Assembly (NCBI GenBank): GCA_036558905.1
Contig: DATBER010000148.1
Coordinates: 8,074 to 72,073 of the forward strand
DNA length: 64,000 bases
Source of the DNA: DASXRA01 sp036558905
Lineage (GTDB): Bacteria > Actinomycetota > Actinomycetes > Mycobacteriales > Jatrophihabitantaceae
Direction of reading: 5' to 3'
The position numbers and the translations under genes are program-made. The notes under the pieces were generated by a model. It saw only the letters and a list, made by a program, of their open reading frames with translations. It did not search any database and was not told where the DNA came from. Of this stretch, positions 26,374-34,936 are shown piece by piece (within the stretch, counting starts at the first letter, position 1; every line of letters starts with the position of its first letter).

Positions 26374-26700
26374 ATGGGTCAGAACACGAAGACCGTCACC
26401 GACGCCACCTTCGCCGACGAGGTCCTGCAGGCCGACGGCCCGGTGCTGGTCGACTTCTGGGCCGAGTGGTGCGGACCGTGCAAGATGGTCTCCCCGGTGC
26501 TGGACGAGATCGCCGGTGAGTACCCGGACAAGCTCACGGTCGCCAAGGTGAACATCGACGAGAACCCGAGCATTGCCCGCGATTACCAGATCATGTCGAT
26601 TCCGACCATGTCGGTCTTCGACAAGGGCCGGGTCGTGAAGTCGATCATCGGCGCCCGGCCGAAGGCGGCCATTCTCAAGGAACTATCCGACTTCATCTAA
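26374..26700 (+). CDS. trxA: Thioredoxin
   Basis: A 108-residue thioredoxin with the WCGPC active site, the KVNIDENPSIARDY loop and the cis-Pro in IPTMSVF. Reduces protein disulfides and is recycled by TrxB next to it. Start ATG 26374, preceded by AGGAGA 5 nt upstream; the frame is open into the trxB end but the ribosome site decides. A strong terminator follows 13 nt after the stop. Confidence 0.97.
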   Translation: MGQNTKTVTDATFADEVLQADGPVLVDFWAEWCGPCKMVSPVLDEIAGEYPDKLTVAKVNIDENPSIARDYQIMSIPTMSVFDKGRVVKSIIGARPKAAILKELSDFI

Positions 26701-26712
26701 TTCGGACTTCGC

Positions 26713-26747
26713 GACAAAGGCGGTCACCCCAGGTGGCCGCCTTTGTC
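26713..26747 (+). terminator. Hairpin terminator after trxBA
   Basis: An 11-bp outer stem, GACAAAGGCGG (26713-26723) and CCGCCTTTGTC (26737-26747), continues inward with CACC/GGTG after a mismatch. It is followed by ATGTTTGTT. Strong rho-independent terminator. Confidence 0.88.
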
Positions 26748-26851
26748 ATGTTTGTTAGGCTCCGATCCAGCGGGGACGCGCGGGTGCTGGTCCATTCGGT
26801 ATCTGCGGCGCGCTGGGGCACAATATGTACGCCGTCAATGCCGACTAGCTC

Positions 26852-27988
26852 GTGAGGTCTCTCGCTCTGATGCAGGTACTCCGCCGCGGCGCCAATGGGG
26901 ACGCCGTCGCCGAAGTGCGACGCGTTCTCGCCGGACTCGGGCTGATCGCCAACGTCGATCAGGCTGCCGAGTCGAGTTATGACGACGCCACTGAGTTGGC
27001 AGTCAGGCACTTTCAGCAACGACGCGGCCTGTCCGTCGACGGCATCGTCGGCCGCGAGACGTGGTCCGCGCTCGCCGGCGCGCGCTGGCGACTGGGCGAT
27101 CGGGTGCTGGCTCACAACGCCACCAACCCGCTGGCCGGCGACGACGTCGTCTCGCTACAGGAGCAGTTGCTCGAGATGGGCTACGACATCGTCCGGCCCG
27201 ACGGCGTGTTCGGGCGGCGGACCGAGAGCGCGCTGCGGGCCTTCCAGCACGACTACGGGCTGACGCCTGACGCCATCTGCGGGCCGGCCACGCTGCGGGC
27301 GCTGCGCCAGCTCACCCGGCGGGTGATCGGCGGCCGTCCCCAGTTGCTGCGCGAGCAGATGCGCGTCGCCGAGTCGGGCCCCAGCCTGCTCGGCAAGCGG
27401 CTGGTGCTCGACCCGGGCCACGGCGGAGCCGATCGGGGCGTCGAGGCCGACGGGGTCTGCGAGGCCGAAATCGCCTGGGACCTCGCCACTCGCCTCGAGG
27501 GCCGGCTCACCGCCCTGGGCGTCACGACCTGGCTGACTCGCGGGCCGCACAACGGCAAGACCGACGAGGAGCGGGCCGGCTTCGCCAACGAGGTCGGTGC
27601 CGACGCCCTGCTTTCGCTGCACGTCGACGGCGCGGCCTCGCCGCTGGCCAACGGCCTGGCCAGCTACCACTACGGCGCCGGCGAGTCGAGCTCGACGATC
27701 GGCGAGCGGCTGGCCGAGCTGGCCCAGCGCGAACTGGTGGCCCGCACCGGCATGCTCAACGGCCGGGTGCATCCCAAAAGCTGGGCGCTGCTGCGACTGA
27801 CCCGCATGCCCACCGTCCGGATCGAGGTCGGCTACCTGACCTCGCCCATCGACCGGGCCCGGCTGGTCGACCCGGCCTTCCGCGACACCGTGGCCGAGGG
27901 GCTGCTGGTGGCCGTCCAGCGGCTGTACCTTCCCAAGGCGCAGGACCCGCCGACCGGCGTCATGCGCATCCCGGCCATCGCCTCGTAG
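26852..27988 (+). CDS. cwlM: CwlM-type N-acetylmuramoyl-L-alanine amidase-fold protein
   Basis: A 378-residue protein with two peptidoglycan-binding repeats (about 10-75 and 90-150) and an amidase_3 domain (about 182-355). It has no signal peptide or membrane helix, as in mycobacterial CwlM, a cytoplasmic activator of MurA. Here the zinc-ligand positions look intact: His190 in DPGHGG, Glu204, His257 in SLHVDG, and the catalytic Glu325 in RIEVGY. GTG 26852 is given as start; ATG 26870 is possible. It sits between trxA and parB exactly as Rv3915. Whether it hydrolyses peptidoglycan or regulates is open. Confidence 0.9.
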   Translation: MRSLALMQVLRRGANGDAVAEVRRVLAGLGLIANVDQAAESSYDDATELAVRHFQQRRGLSVDGIVGRETWSALAGARWRLGDRVLAHNATNPLAGDDVVSLQEQLLEMGYDIVRPDGVFGRRTESALRAFQHDYGLTPDAICGPATLRALRQLTRRVIGGRPQLLREQMRVAESGPSLLGKRLVLDPGHGGADRGVEADGVCEAEIAWDLATRLEGRLTALGVTTWLTRGPHNGKTDEERAGFANEVGADALLSLHVDGAASPLANGLASYHYGAGESSSTIGERLAELAQRELVARTGMLNGRVHPKSWALLRLTRMPTVRIEVGYLTSPIDRARLVDPAFRDTVAEGLLVAVQRLYLPKAQDPPTGVMRIPAIAS

Positions 27989-27989
27989 C

Positions 27990-28628
27990 TCACCACCGGG
28001 ACAGCGCCGGCGACGAGATCGACGACACCAGCCGTTCCAGGGCGTACTCGACGTCCTCGCGCCAGGACGCGGTGGTCTTGATGTCCAGGCGCAGCCGCGG
28101 GAAGTGCGGATGCGGGCGCACCGTCTTGAAGCCAACCGCCAGCAGGTAGTCGGCCGGCAGCACGCAGGCCTTGCCGGGCTTCCCCTCCGTCGCGGCGTCG
28201 TGCGTGCCGAACGCCTCGATCGCCTTCAGCCCCCGACGGGCAACGTCTCCGGCGACCGCCTGCACCAGCACGCGGCCCAAGCCTCGTCCGACGAACTCCG
28301 GCAGCAGCCGCGCGGTCATCAGCAGCACGGCGTCCGGGCTGATCGGCGAGGTGGCGAATGCCGCCGAACGCGGCACATAGGCCGGCGGGGCGAACAACAC
28401 GTAGCCGGCCGGCACGCCGTCGACGTAGATCAGCTTCCCGCAGCTACCCCATTCGAGCAGGGTGTCGGATATCCAGGCCTCCTTCTCCAGGTCGGTTCCG
28501 CCCGCCTCGCGAGCCTTCTCGCCGGCCACCGGATCGAGCTCCCAGAACACGCACGAACGGCACCGGACCGGAAGGTCGCCGAGATTGTCGAGGGTGATGT
28601 TCACCAGCCTCCGGGCCAACCGGACCAC
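27990..28628 (-). CDS. GNAT-fold acetyltransferase, Rv3916c-like
   Basis: A protein of about 212 residues with N-terminal VNITLDNLGDLPVRCRSCVFWELDPV (two Cys in CRSC), a middle segment GSCGKLIYVDGVPAGYVLF and the GNAT acetyl-CoA loop FVGRGLGRVLVQAVA. This family occupies the same place next to cwlM and parB in many actinobacteria. Function unknown; the CxxC and following WEL are conserved. Start is uncertain: GTG 28628 or GTG 28604. The stop is one base from that of cwlM, so the two are convergent without a terminator between them. Confidence 0.82.
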   Translation of the reverse strand: MVRLARRLVNITLDNLGDLPVRCRSCVFWELDPVAGEKAREAGGTDLEKEAWISDTLLEWGSCGKLIYVDGVPAGYVLFAPPAYVPRSAAFATSPISPDAVLLMTARLLPEFVGRGLGRVLVQAVAGDVARRGLKAIEAFGTHDAATEGKPGKACVLPADYLLAVGFKTVRPHPHFPRLRLDIKTTASWREDVEYALERLVSSISSPALSRW

Positions 28629-28684
28629 TCCCAAGCTCGTGGTGCGCTCCCGCCATCCTCGATGGTAGGCGGCCGGTGTGAACT

Positions 28685-29899
28685 TCAGGTACGGCGATAG
28701 CCGTTCAGGAAGACGCCGATGCGGCCGATCGCCTCGGTCAGGTCGTCGGCCCGGGGGAGGGTGACGATGCGCAGGTGGTCGGGTCGGGGCCAGTTGAACC
28801 CGCTGCCCTGCACGACGAGCACGTGCTGCTCGCGCAGCAGCTGGAGCACGAACTGCTGGTCGTCCTCGATCGGGTAGAGCTCCGGGTCGAGGCGGGGGAA
28901 GACGTAGAGCGCGCCACGCGGCTGCACGCACGTGACGCCGGGCAACTCCTTGAGCGCGGCCATCGCCGCGTCGCGCTGCTCGCGCAGCCGCCCGCCCGGT
29001 AGCACCAGGTCGTGGATGCTCTGCCGCCCGCCCAGCGCCGTCTGCACCGCGTGCTGCGCGGGTACGTTCGCACACAGCCTCATGTTGGCCAGGATGGTGA
29101 TGCCCTCGAGGTAGCTGGCCGCGGGCCGCTTCGGCCCGGTGACCATCAGCCACGCGCTGCGAAATCCAGCCAGCCTGTAGGCCTTGGAAAGCCCGTTGAA
29201 CGTGAGGACGAACAGGTCGGGAGCCACTGCGCTGAACGGTGTGTGGGTCGCGTCGTCGTAGAGGATCTTGTCGTAGATCTCGTCGGCCATGACCACGAGC
29301 CGGTGCCGACGGGCCAGCTCAGCGATCTGCTCCAGTACCCCCCTGGGGTATACCGCGCCGGTCGGATTGTTCGGGTTGATGACGACGATCGCCTTGGTAC
29401 GTGGGGAGATCTTCGCCTCGAGGTCAGCCAGGTCGGGCAGCCAGCCCATGGACTCGTCGCACAGGTAGTGGACGGCCCGACCGCCGGCCAGGCTGGTGGC
29501 GGCTGTCCACAGTGGATAGTCGGGCGCCGGGATGAGCACCTCGTCGCCGTCGTCGAGCATGGCCTGCAGGCACATGGTGATCAGCTCGCTGACCCCGTTG
29601 CCGAGCCACACATCGTCGACGGTCACCTCGCTAATACCGCGCTGCTGGTAGTGCTGCACGATCGCGGTACGGGCCGACAGGAGTCCCTGCGAGTCCGAGT
29701 AGCCTTGCGACGCCGGCAGGTTGCGGATGACGTCGACCAGGATCTCTTCGGGGGCCTCGAACCCGAACGGAGCCGGGTTGCCGATGTTGAGCTTGATGAT
29801 CCGTCGGCCTTCCTCCTCGAGGCGTTTGGCCTCTTCGAGTACCGGACCGCGGATGTCGTAAAGAACGTTTTCGAGCTTGCGCGACTGACTCAGCTGCAC
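28685..29899 (-). CDS. Aspartate/alanine-type PLP aminotransferase (class I/II)
   Basis: About 404 residues of a fold-type I aminotransferase. It has LNIGNPAPFGFEAPEEI, VINPNNPTGAVYP, DEIYDK and the PLP lysine in FNGLSKAYRLAGFRSAW. The set fits the AlaA/AlaT group (glutamate-pyruvate aminotransferases), which in Mycobacterium is AspC Rv0337c; alanine is the likely product, aspartate less so. Start is set at GTG 29899 (29902 also possible); no clear ribosome site, and the frame is open much further upstream without family sequence. It is divergent from the nitroreductase gene with only 39 nt between starts. Confidence 0.9.
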   Translation of the reverse strand: MQLSQSRKLENVLYDIRGPVLEEAKRLEEEGRRIIKLNIGNPAPFGFEAPEEILVDVIRNLPASQGYSDSQGLLSARTAIVQHYQQRGISEVTVDDVWLGNGVSELITMCLQAMLDDGDEVLIPAPDYPLWTAATSLAGGRAVHYLCDESMGWLPDLADLEAKISPRTKAIVVINPNNPTGAVYPRGVLEQIAELARRHRLVVMADEIYDKILYDDATHTPFSAVAPDLFVLTFNGLSKAYRLAGFRSAWLMVTGPKRPAASYLEGITILANMRLCANVPAQHAVQTALGGRQSIHDLVLPGGRLREQRDAAMAALKELPGVTCVQPRGALYVFPRLDPELYPIEDDQQFVLQLLREQHVLVVQGSGFNWPRPDHLRIVTLPRADDLTEAIGRIGVFLNGYRRT

Positions 29900-29938
29900 C
29901 ACGCACGCAACGATCGCACAACCCGCTTGGATGGGGCC

Positions 29939-30541
29939 ATGGAGTTCACCGAGGTGGTGCGCCGTCGCCGGATGGTCCGCGCCTACGATCCGTCGCGTCC
30001 CGTTCCCCGCGCCGTCATCGACGAACTGCTCGAACTGGCCACCCACGCCCCGTCGGCCGGGTTCAGCCAGGGCTGGCAGTTCCTCGTGCTGGACACGCCG
30101 GCCGGATGCGATGCGTTCTGGAAGGCGACCGCCGACCCGGGGGAGCTGCCCGACTCCTGGCTGACCGGTATGCAGACGGCGCCGGCGCTGATCATTCCGT
30201 TCTCGGACAAGCAGGCCTACCTCGACCGATACGCCGAGCCGGACAAGGGCTGGACTGACCGCGACGAGGCCCGCTGGCCGGTGCCGTACTGGGACGTCGA
30301 CACGGGAATGGCGGCGTTGCTCGTGCTGCTCGGCGCGGTCGACCTCGAGCTGGGCGCGTGCTTCTTCGGCATACCGACCGAGCACTGGGACGCGCTGCGG
30401 GCCGCGTTCGCGGTGCCGGGACGGCTGACGCCGATTGGCGTGATCTCGCTGGGCTACCGAGCTCCGGATCGTCGCTCGCCGTCGCTGCGGCGGGGCCGGC
30501 GATCCCTCGACGACGTGGTGGCCTACGGCTCGTTCGGCTGA
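29939..30541 (+). CDS. Nitroreductase family protein
   Basis: A 200-residue FMN-binding nitroreductase fold: MEFTEVVRRRRMVRAYDP at the N-terminus, THAPSAGFSQGWQF for FMN contacts, and GVISLGYRAPDRRSPSLRRGRR at the C-terminus. Family members reduce nitro groups or flavins with NAD(P)H; some act in cofactor modification. ATG 29939 starts at the family motif. Its 3' end overlaps the convergent parB gene by 19 nt, so the last residues of each share DNA. Confidence 0.9.
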   Translation: MEFTEVVRRRRMVRAYDPSRPVPRAVIDELLELATHAPSAGFSQGWQFLVLDTPAGCDAFWKATADPGELPDSWLTGMQTAPALIIPFSDKQAYLDRYAEPDKGWTDRDEARWPVPYWDVDTGMAALLVLLGAVDLELGACFFGIPTEHWDALRAAFAVPGRLTPIGVISLGYRAPDRRSPSLRRGRRSLDDVVAYGSFG

Positions 30542-31527
30542 CGGAGACCGTTGGCCAGCTGCGGGGCGATCAGGCCGACGATGCGCTCCAGGTCGTCGAC
30601 CGAGGCGAACTCGACGGTGATCTTGCCCTTGCGTCGTCCCAGGTCGACCCGCACCCGGGTGTCGAACACGTCGGAGAGCTTGTCGGCCAGGTCGGTCACG
30701 CCGGGAGCCACCATGCGCGCAGCGGCGGCCTTGCGAGTACGCGCCTTCTCGGTGTGCCCGTGGGCGTGGAGGGTGGCGAGCTCCTCGGTGGCGCGCACCG
30801 ACAGTCCCTCGGCGACTATGCGTCCGGCCAGTTCCTCCTGCGCGTCGCGGTCCTCGACGGCGAGCAGGGCCCGGGCGTGCCCGGCCGACAGCACGCCGGC
30901 GGCCACCCGACGCTGCACGGGCACCGGCAGGTTGAGCAGCCGGATCGTGTTGCTGATCTGCGGACGGCTGCGGCCGATGCGCAGGGCCAGCTCCTCGTGC
31001 GTGGTGCCGAACTCCTCAAGCAGCTGCTGGTAGGCCGCCGCCTCCTCCAGCGGGTTGAGGGCGGCCCGGTGAATGTTCTCGAGCAGCGCATCGCGCAGCA
31101 TCGCGTCGTCGTCGGTGTCCCGCACGATGGCCGGGATGGTGGCCAGGCCGGCCTGGCTGGCCGCGCGCAGGCGGCGCTCGCCCATGACCAGCTCGTAGCC
31201 CTCGTCGCGCCGGCGGACCACCACGGGCTGCAGCACGCCGAACTCGCGGATCGAGTGGGTCAGCTCGGCCAGCGCGTCCTCGTCGAAGACCTGCCGGGGC
31301 TGACGGGGGTTGGCCGAGACGGCCGCGACCTCGATCTCGGTGAACGTCGCTCCAGGCACCGGCAGCGGGCCGTCCGGAGTCGTCACCGGCGTACCCGCCG
31401 ACGGGGTCGGCGATGCGGGCACCGCCGATGCTCCGTTGGGCCTCGCGCCGTCCGGAGGCGCCGCCGGTGCGGTCGGGATCAGTGCACCGAGCCCCCGCCC
31501 GAGCCCACCCACTCGCGTCTTGCTCAT
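30523..31527 (-). CDS. parB: Chromosome partitioning protein ParB
   Basis: A 334-residue ParB. N-terminal GLGRGLGALIP, a Pro/Ala linker of about 40 residues, then the ParB/Srx CTPase domain with VSANPRQPRQVFDEDAL and the GERRLRAA box, the helix-turn-helix (TTHEELALRIGRSRPQISNTIRLLNLP) and a C-terminal dimer domain. It loads onto parS sites, two of which lie 1 kb away within parA, and with ParA segregates origins. ATG 31527 overlaps the parA stop by 4 nt. Confidence 0.97.
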   Translation of the reverse strand: MSKTRVGGLGRGLGALIPTAPAAPPDGARPNGASAVPASPTPSAGTPVTTPDGPLPVPGATFTEIEVAAVSANPRQPRQVFDEDALAELTHSIREFGVLQPVVVRRRDEGYELVMGERRLRAASQAGLATIPAIVRDTDDDAMLRDALLENIHRAALNPLEEAAAYQQLLEEFGTTHEELALRIGRSRPQISNTIRLLNLPVPVQRRVAAGVLSAGHARALLAVEDRDAQEELAGRIVAEGLSVRATEELATLHAHGHTEKARTRKAAAARMVAPGVTDLADKLSDVFDTRVRVDLGRRKGKITVEFASVDDLERIVGLIAPQLANGLRQPNEP

Positions 31528-32582
31528 TGACTCCCTGCCTCCTGCTCACCGCTCGGTGCTGCCTCTGTCGGACCCGGTTCGCCGGTCGAGACTGGTTCGC
31601 CCGCCGGGACGCCACCTGGCTGCTCGCCGGACCGTCCTCGGATGGCCAATTCGCGGGCCGCCTCGAGGTAGCCGACCGCGCCGCGCGATCCGGCGTCGTA
31701 CGTCATCACGGTCTGCCCGAAGCCGGGCGCCTCGGACACCCGCACGTTGCGGGGGATGACCGACTCGATCACCAGTGAGCCGAAGTGGCTGCGCACGTCG
31801 GCGGCCACCTGATCGGCCAGCCGGGTGCGGCTGTCGTACATGGTGAGCAGCACGGTGCTGACGGCCAGGGTCTTGTTCAGGTACGACTGCACCATCTCGA
31901 TCGTGCTGAGCAACTGGGCCAGGCCCTCCAGCGCGTAGTACTCGCACTGGATCGGGATGAGCACTTCGCGAGCGGCGACGAGCGCGTTCAGGGTCAGCAG
32001 GCCGAGCGAGGGCGGGCAGTCGACGAACACGTAGTCCATCTCGGCGCTCGCGTCGCTGGCCAGGTAGGCCGCGATGGCGCGCTGCAGGCGATGCTCGCGA
32101 GCGACCTGCGACGACAACTCGAGTTCGGCACCGGCCAGGTCGAGGGTGGCCGGCACGCAGAAGAGCGTCTCGGCGATCTCGACGGGAGCGACCGCCGTGG
32201 CGATCGGCTGGTCATCCAGCAGGATGTCGTAGGTCGACCGGGTGCCGACGTTGTGGTCGATGCCCAGGGCAGTGCTCGCGTTGCCCTGTGGGTCGAGATC
32301 GATCACCAGTACCCGCAGGCCGTGCAGGGCGAGCGCGGCGGCCAGGTTGACGGCGGTGGTTGTCTTGCCCACCCCGCCCTTCTGGTTGGCCACCGTGATG
32401 ACCCGGGTGACCGGCGGGCGAGGCCACTGCTCCTTGCGGGTGTTCAGCACCCGAAGAGCTTGAAACGCCTCACGGGCGATTGGCGAGTCCGACCAGGTTT
32501 CACGTGAAACATCGATCGACGCGGTTTCACGTGAAACCTGGCCCGTGCGGTCCGAGACTTCGTCCCGGTGGGAGTAGCTCAT
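31524..32582 (-). CDS. parA: Chromosome partitioning ATPase ParA
   Basis: A 352-residue ParA/MinD ATPase with the deviant Walker A KGGVGKTTT, LDPQGNASTALG, and VFVDCPPSLGLLTLNAL. Start set at ATG 32582, since GAGG lies 7 nt upstream; the GTG three bases before is also possible. The first 33 residues form a tail before the conserved region and carry two copies of VSRET, because two parS sites lie within the coding DNA here. The C-terminal 35 residues are a Gly/Pro/Glu-rich tail. Confidence 0.96.
   Translation of the reverse strand: MSYSHRDEVSDRTGQVSRETASIDVSRETWSDSPIAREAFQALRVLNTRKEQWPRPPVTRVITVANQKGGVGKTTTAVNLAAALALHGLRVLVIDLDPQGNASTALGIDHNVGTRSTYDILLDDQPIATAVAPVEIAETLFCVPATLDLAGAELELSSQVAREHRLQRAIAAYLASDASAEMDYVFVDCPPSLGLLTLNALVAAREVLIPIQCEYYALEGLAQLLSTIEMVQSYLNKTLAVSTVLLTMYDSRTRLADQVAADVRSHFGSLVIESVIPRNVRVSEAPGFGQTVMTYDAGSRGAVGYLEAARELAIRGRSGEQPGGVPAGEPVSTGEPGPTEAAPSGEQEAGSQ
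32497..32510. promoter_or_regulatory. parS: parS site 1
   Basis: A perfect GTTTCACGTGAAAC palindrome, the ParB-binding core. It lies inside the 5' part of parA and reads as the residues VSRET there. Confidence 0.95.
32524..32537. promoter_or_regulatory. parS: parS site 2
   Basis: A second perfect GTTTCACGTGAAAC palindrome 27 bp (about 2.6 turns, 9 codons) from the first, in the same frame of parA. Confidence 0.95.
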
Positions 32583-32618
32583 CACCCAGCCTCGCTGCTC
32601 GCGTGCACTCGTTGTACC

Positions 32619-33278
32619 TCAGTCTCTCCCGCGACGCGTTCGATCTCGCTGAACCGCGACGACGGTAACCGGTGTGTCCAACACATCGCGACCGCATCGC
32701 TCAATTCGCACTCCCACATCTAGCCGTCGGGGGAGCGCCGCCACTTCAGCCTCCGCCTGTGCACCCTTCATCGCCAGCAGCGTTCCGCCGACCCGTAACA
32801 ACGGAAGGCACCACTTCACCAGCCGCACCAACGGGGCGACCGCCCGAGCCGCCACCCACTCGGCGTCCCCGACGACCGACCGCACCGCCGCGACTTCCGC
32901 CCGGCCGTGCACCACCCGAACCCGCTCGCCCAGGCCCAATGACTCGACCGCCTCGGTCAGGAACGCCACGCGGCGGGCCAGCGACTCGACCAGGTCAATC
33001 CGCAGGTCGGGCCGCCGGCAGGCCATGGCCAACCCGGGCAGGCCGGCCCCGGTCCCGACGTCCACCACTCGAGCGCCGTCCGGCACGAGGTCCGCAACGA
33101 CCGCGCAATTGAGCAGGTGACGATCCCATAACCGCGGTACCTCTCGCGGGCCGATCAGCCCACGGACCACCCCGGCTGAGGCCAGCAGTTCGCCGTAACG
33201 CGCGGCCCGGTCCAGTCCCGGGCCGAAGATCTGCTCGGCTGCCGCGGGTGGTGCCGGCAGCCCAGCTTCGACCGTCAC
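32619..33278 (-). CDS. rsmG: 16S rRNA m7G527 methyltransferase RsmG (GidB)
   Basis: A 219-residue methyltransferase that modifies G527 of 16S rRNA; its loss is linked to low-level streptomycin resistance. Motifs: GPREVPRLWDRHLLNC, VVDVGTGAGLPGLAMA (SAM site), LVESLARRVAFL, VAARAVAPL and LLRVGGTLLAMKG. GTG 33278 fits the family start; a longer frame exists without family sequence. It lies 36 nt upstream of parA on the same strand, in the usual rnpA-to-parB gene order. Confidence 0.96.
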   Translation of the reverse strand: MTVEAGLPAPPAAAEQIFGPGLDRAARYGELLASAGVVRGLIGPREVPRLWDRHLLNCAVVADLVPDGARVVDVGTGAGLPGLAMACRRPDLRIDLVESLARRVAFLTEAVESLGLGERVRVVHGRAEVAAVRSVVGDAEWVAARAVAPLVRLVKWCLPLLRVGGTLLAMKGAQAEAEVAALPRRLDVGVRIERCGRDVLDTPVTVVAVQRDRTRRGRD

Positions 33279-33306
33279 GCGACGAGTCGGCGCAGCGCTA
33301 CGGCAG

Positions 33307-33858
33307 TCACTGCTCGCTGAGCACGACGACGCGGCGCTGCGGCTCCTCACCCTCGGACTCGCTGCGCACACCGGCGATGGCCGAGACGGCGTCGTGCACC
33401 ACCTTGCGCTCGAACGGGTTCATAGGGGACAGCTTCACCGCCTCACCCGACTCGAGCACCTCCCGGGCGGTGCGCTCGGCCAGCGAGCTCAGCTCGGCCC
33501 GCCGGGCTTGCCGGTGCCCGCTCACGTCGAGCATCAGCCGGCTGCGCTCACCGGTCTGCTGCTGAACGGCCAGCCGGGTGAGCTCCTGCAACGCGTCCAG
33601 CGTCTCGCCGTTGCGGCCGACCAGCGGCTGCAGGTCGCTACCGATGATGGCCACCACGGCCCGGTCGTTCTCGACGTCGAGGTCGATGTCGCCGTCGTAG
33701 TCGACGATGTCCAGGAACCGCTCCAGGTAATCGGCCGCGATGTCTCCCTCACGCACCAGCAGATCGCCGTCCGCCGCCGTCTCGGCCCCCGACTCCGTCA
33801 CGGTCTGGATATCGGACTCGGTCGGCTCGATCTCGGGGGAGACCTCGATGTCGCTCAC
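33307..33858 (-). CDS. jag: Jag/KhpB RNA-binding protein (KH and R3H domains)
   Basis: A 183-residue protein: an acidic N-terminal part of about 50 residues, a KH domain with IIGSDLQPLVGRNGETLDALQEL, and an R3H domain with LSPMNPFERKVVHDAV. Jag/KhpB binds RNA and is linked to cell size and division in other bacteria. It lacks the Jag_N domain of Firmicutes. GTG 33858 has AAGGAAA 7 nt upstream. Between yidC and rsmG as usual. Confidence 0.95.
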   Translation of the reverse strand: MSDIEVSPEIEPTESDIQTVTESGAETAADGDLLVREGDIAADYLERFLDIVDYDGDIDLDVENDRAVVAIIGSDLQPLVGRNGETLDALQELTRLAVQQQTGERSRLMLDVSGHRQARRAELSSLAERTAREVLESGEAVKLSPMNPFERKVVHDAVSAIAGVRSESEGEEPQRRVVVLSEQ

Positions 33859-33877
33859 GGGCGTTTCCTTTCCGGTT

Positions 33878-34924
33878 CTAGCGTCGCTTCTTGGCCTGAC
33901 TGGGGCGTTTCCCGCCTGGCCGGTTCGGGCCGCGGTTGGGTCGGGCACCGGGTCGCGGTGTCGTCGTCCGTGGCGTTGAGCTGGATGAACTGTTGTCCGA
34001 GACCTTGTCGTCGACGACCTCGGCCGGCTTGACGTTGATGGTCCGACCCGGGCGCACCGGCTTCTGGCCCGGCTTCGGGGCGAGCGTCTTGCCCAGCTCG
34101 CCGACCGGCTCCTTTTCCTCGTCCTCGTCGTGCGGGTGGAACTTGTTGATGTAGGCCTGCTGGCCGAGCGTCCACACGTTGCTGGTGAACCAGTACAGCA
34201 GCACGCCGAGCGGGAAGATCAGGCCGGAGAACAGCACGCTGAGCGGGATGAAGTACAGCATGACCTTCTGCACGGTGGCCGCCGTACCCTCCGGTACGGT
34301 CGCCTGCCCGCGGCGGACCAGGATCTGCGTCAAGAAGGTCGCCGCCGCGCTGACGAGCACTAGCACGATGGTGACGATGCGGGTGGTAGTCAGGTCGCCA
34401 CCGAGCTGCGCGATCTTGTCCGCACCGTCGCGCAAAGACGCCGCCAACGGCGCCCCGAACAGTTTCGCGGTCGCGGCGCTGTGCGTCTCCTGAGCGGTGA
34501 ACGAATAGAGCGTGAGCTTCGGGTTTCCGGAGTCCACCGGAATGTGCACCGAGTTGGCCAGGTGGCGCAGTACGTGGAACAGCGAGATGAAGATCGGAAT
34601 CTGCAGCAGCATGGGCAGACAGCCCGACAGCGGGTTGAAGCCCTCTTCCTGCTGCAGCTTCATCATCTCGCGCTGCATGGCCTGGCGATCGTTCTTGTAC
34701 TGCTCGCGCAGCTTCTGGATCTTCGGCTGCATCTTCTGCATGTGCCGCTGGTACTTCACCTGCTTGACGAAGAACCGGAACATGAGCAGCCGGGCAGTGA
34801 TCACCAGGAAGACGATCGACAGCGCCCAGTTCAGGCCGCTGTCCTTGTTCAGGCCCAGCGCGGTGAACAGCTGGTGCCAGCGCAGCAGCACCCAGGAGAC
34901 TGCGGTGTACAGGAAGTCGAGCAC
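33878..34924 (-). CDS. yidC: Membrane protein insertase YidC
   Basis: A 348-residue YidC/Oxa1 insertase with five hydrophobic segments. RLLMFRFFVKQVKYQRHMQK marks the first membrane-proximal loop; the conserved hydrophilic-groove Arg lies in ITARLLMF; GCLPMLLQIPIFISLF and LPLGVLLYWFTSN-type segments follow. The C-terminal 80 residues are a basic, Pro/Ser-rich cytoplasmic tail ending QAKKRR, which may contact ribosomes. GTG start with AGGAGA upstream. In the rpmH-rnpA-yidD-yidC-jag operon. Confidence 0.96.
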   Translation of the reverse strand: MLDFLYTAVSWVLLRWHQLFTALGLNKDSGLNWALSIVFLVITARLLMFRFFVKQVKYQRHMQKMQPKIQKLREQYKNDRQAMQREMMKLQQEEGFNPLSGCLPMLLQIPIFISLFHVLRHLANSVHIPVDSGNPKLTLYSFTAQETHSAATAKLFGAPLAASLRDGADKIAQLGGDLTTTRIVTIVLVLVSAAATFLTQILVRRGQATVPEGTAATVQKVMLYFIPLSVLFSGLIFPLGVLLYWFTSNVWTLGQQAYINKFHPHDEDEEKEPVGELGKTLAPKPGQKPVRPGRTINVKPAEVVDDKVSDNSSSSSTPRTTTPRPGARPNRGPNRPGGKRPSQAKKRR

Positions 34925-34936
34925 GGAACGCGTCTC

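Noticed and set aside
28629..29153. N-terminal extension of the GNAT gene through the aminotransferase
   Set aside because: It would overlap the aminotransferase on the same strand by about 470 nt, and the extension is a low-complexity Arg/Ala sequence. Family homologues begin near VNITLDNLGDL.
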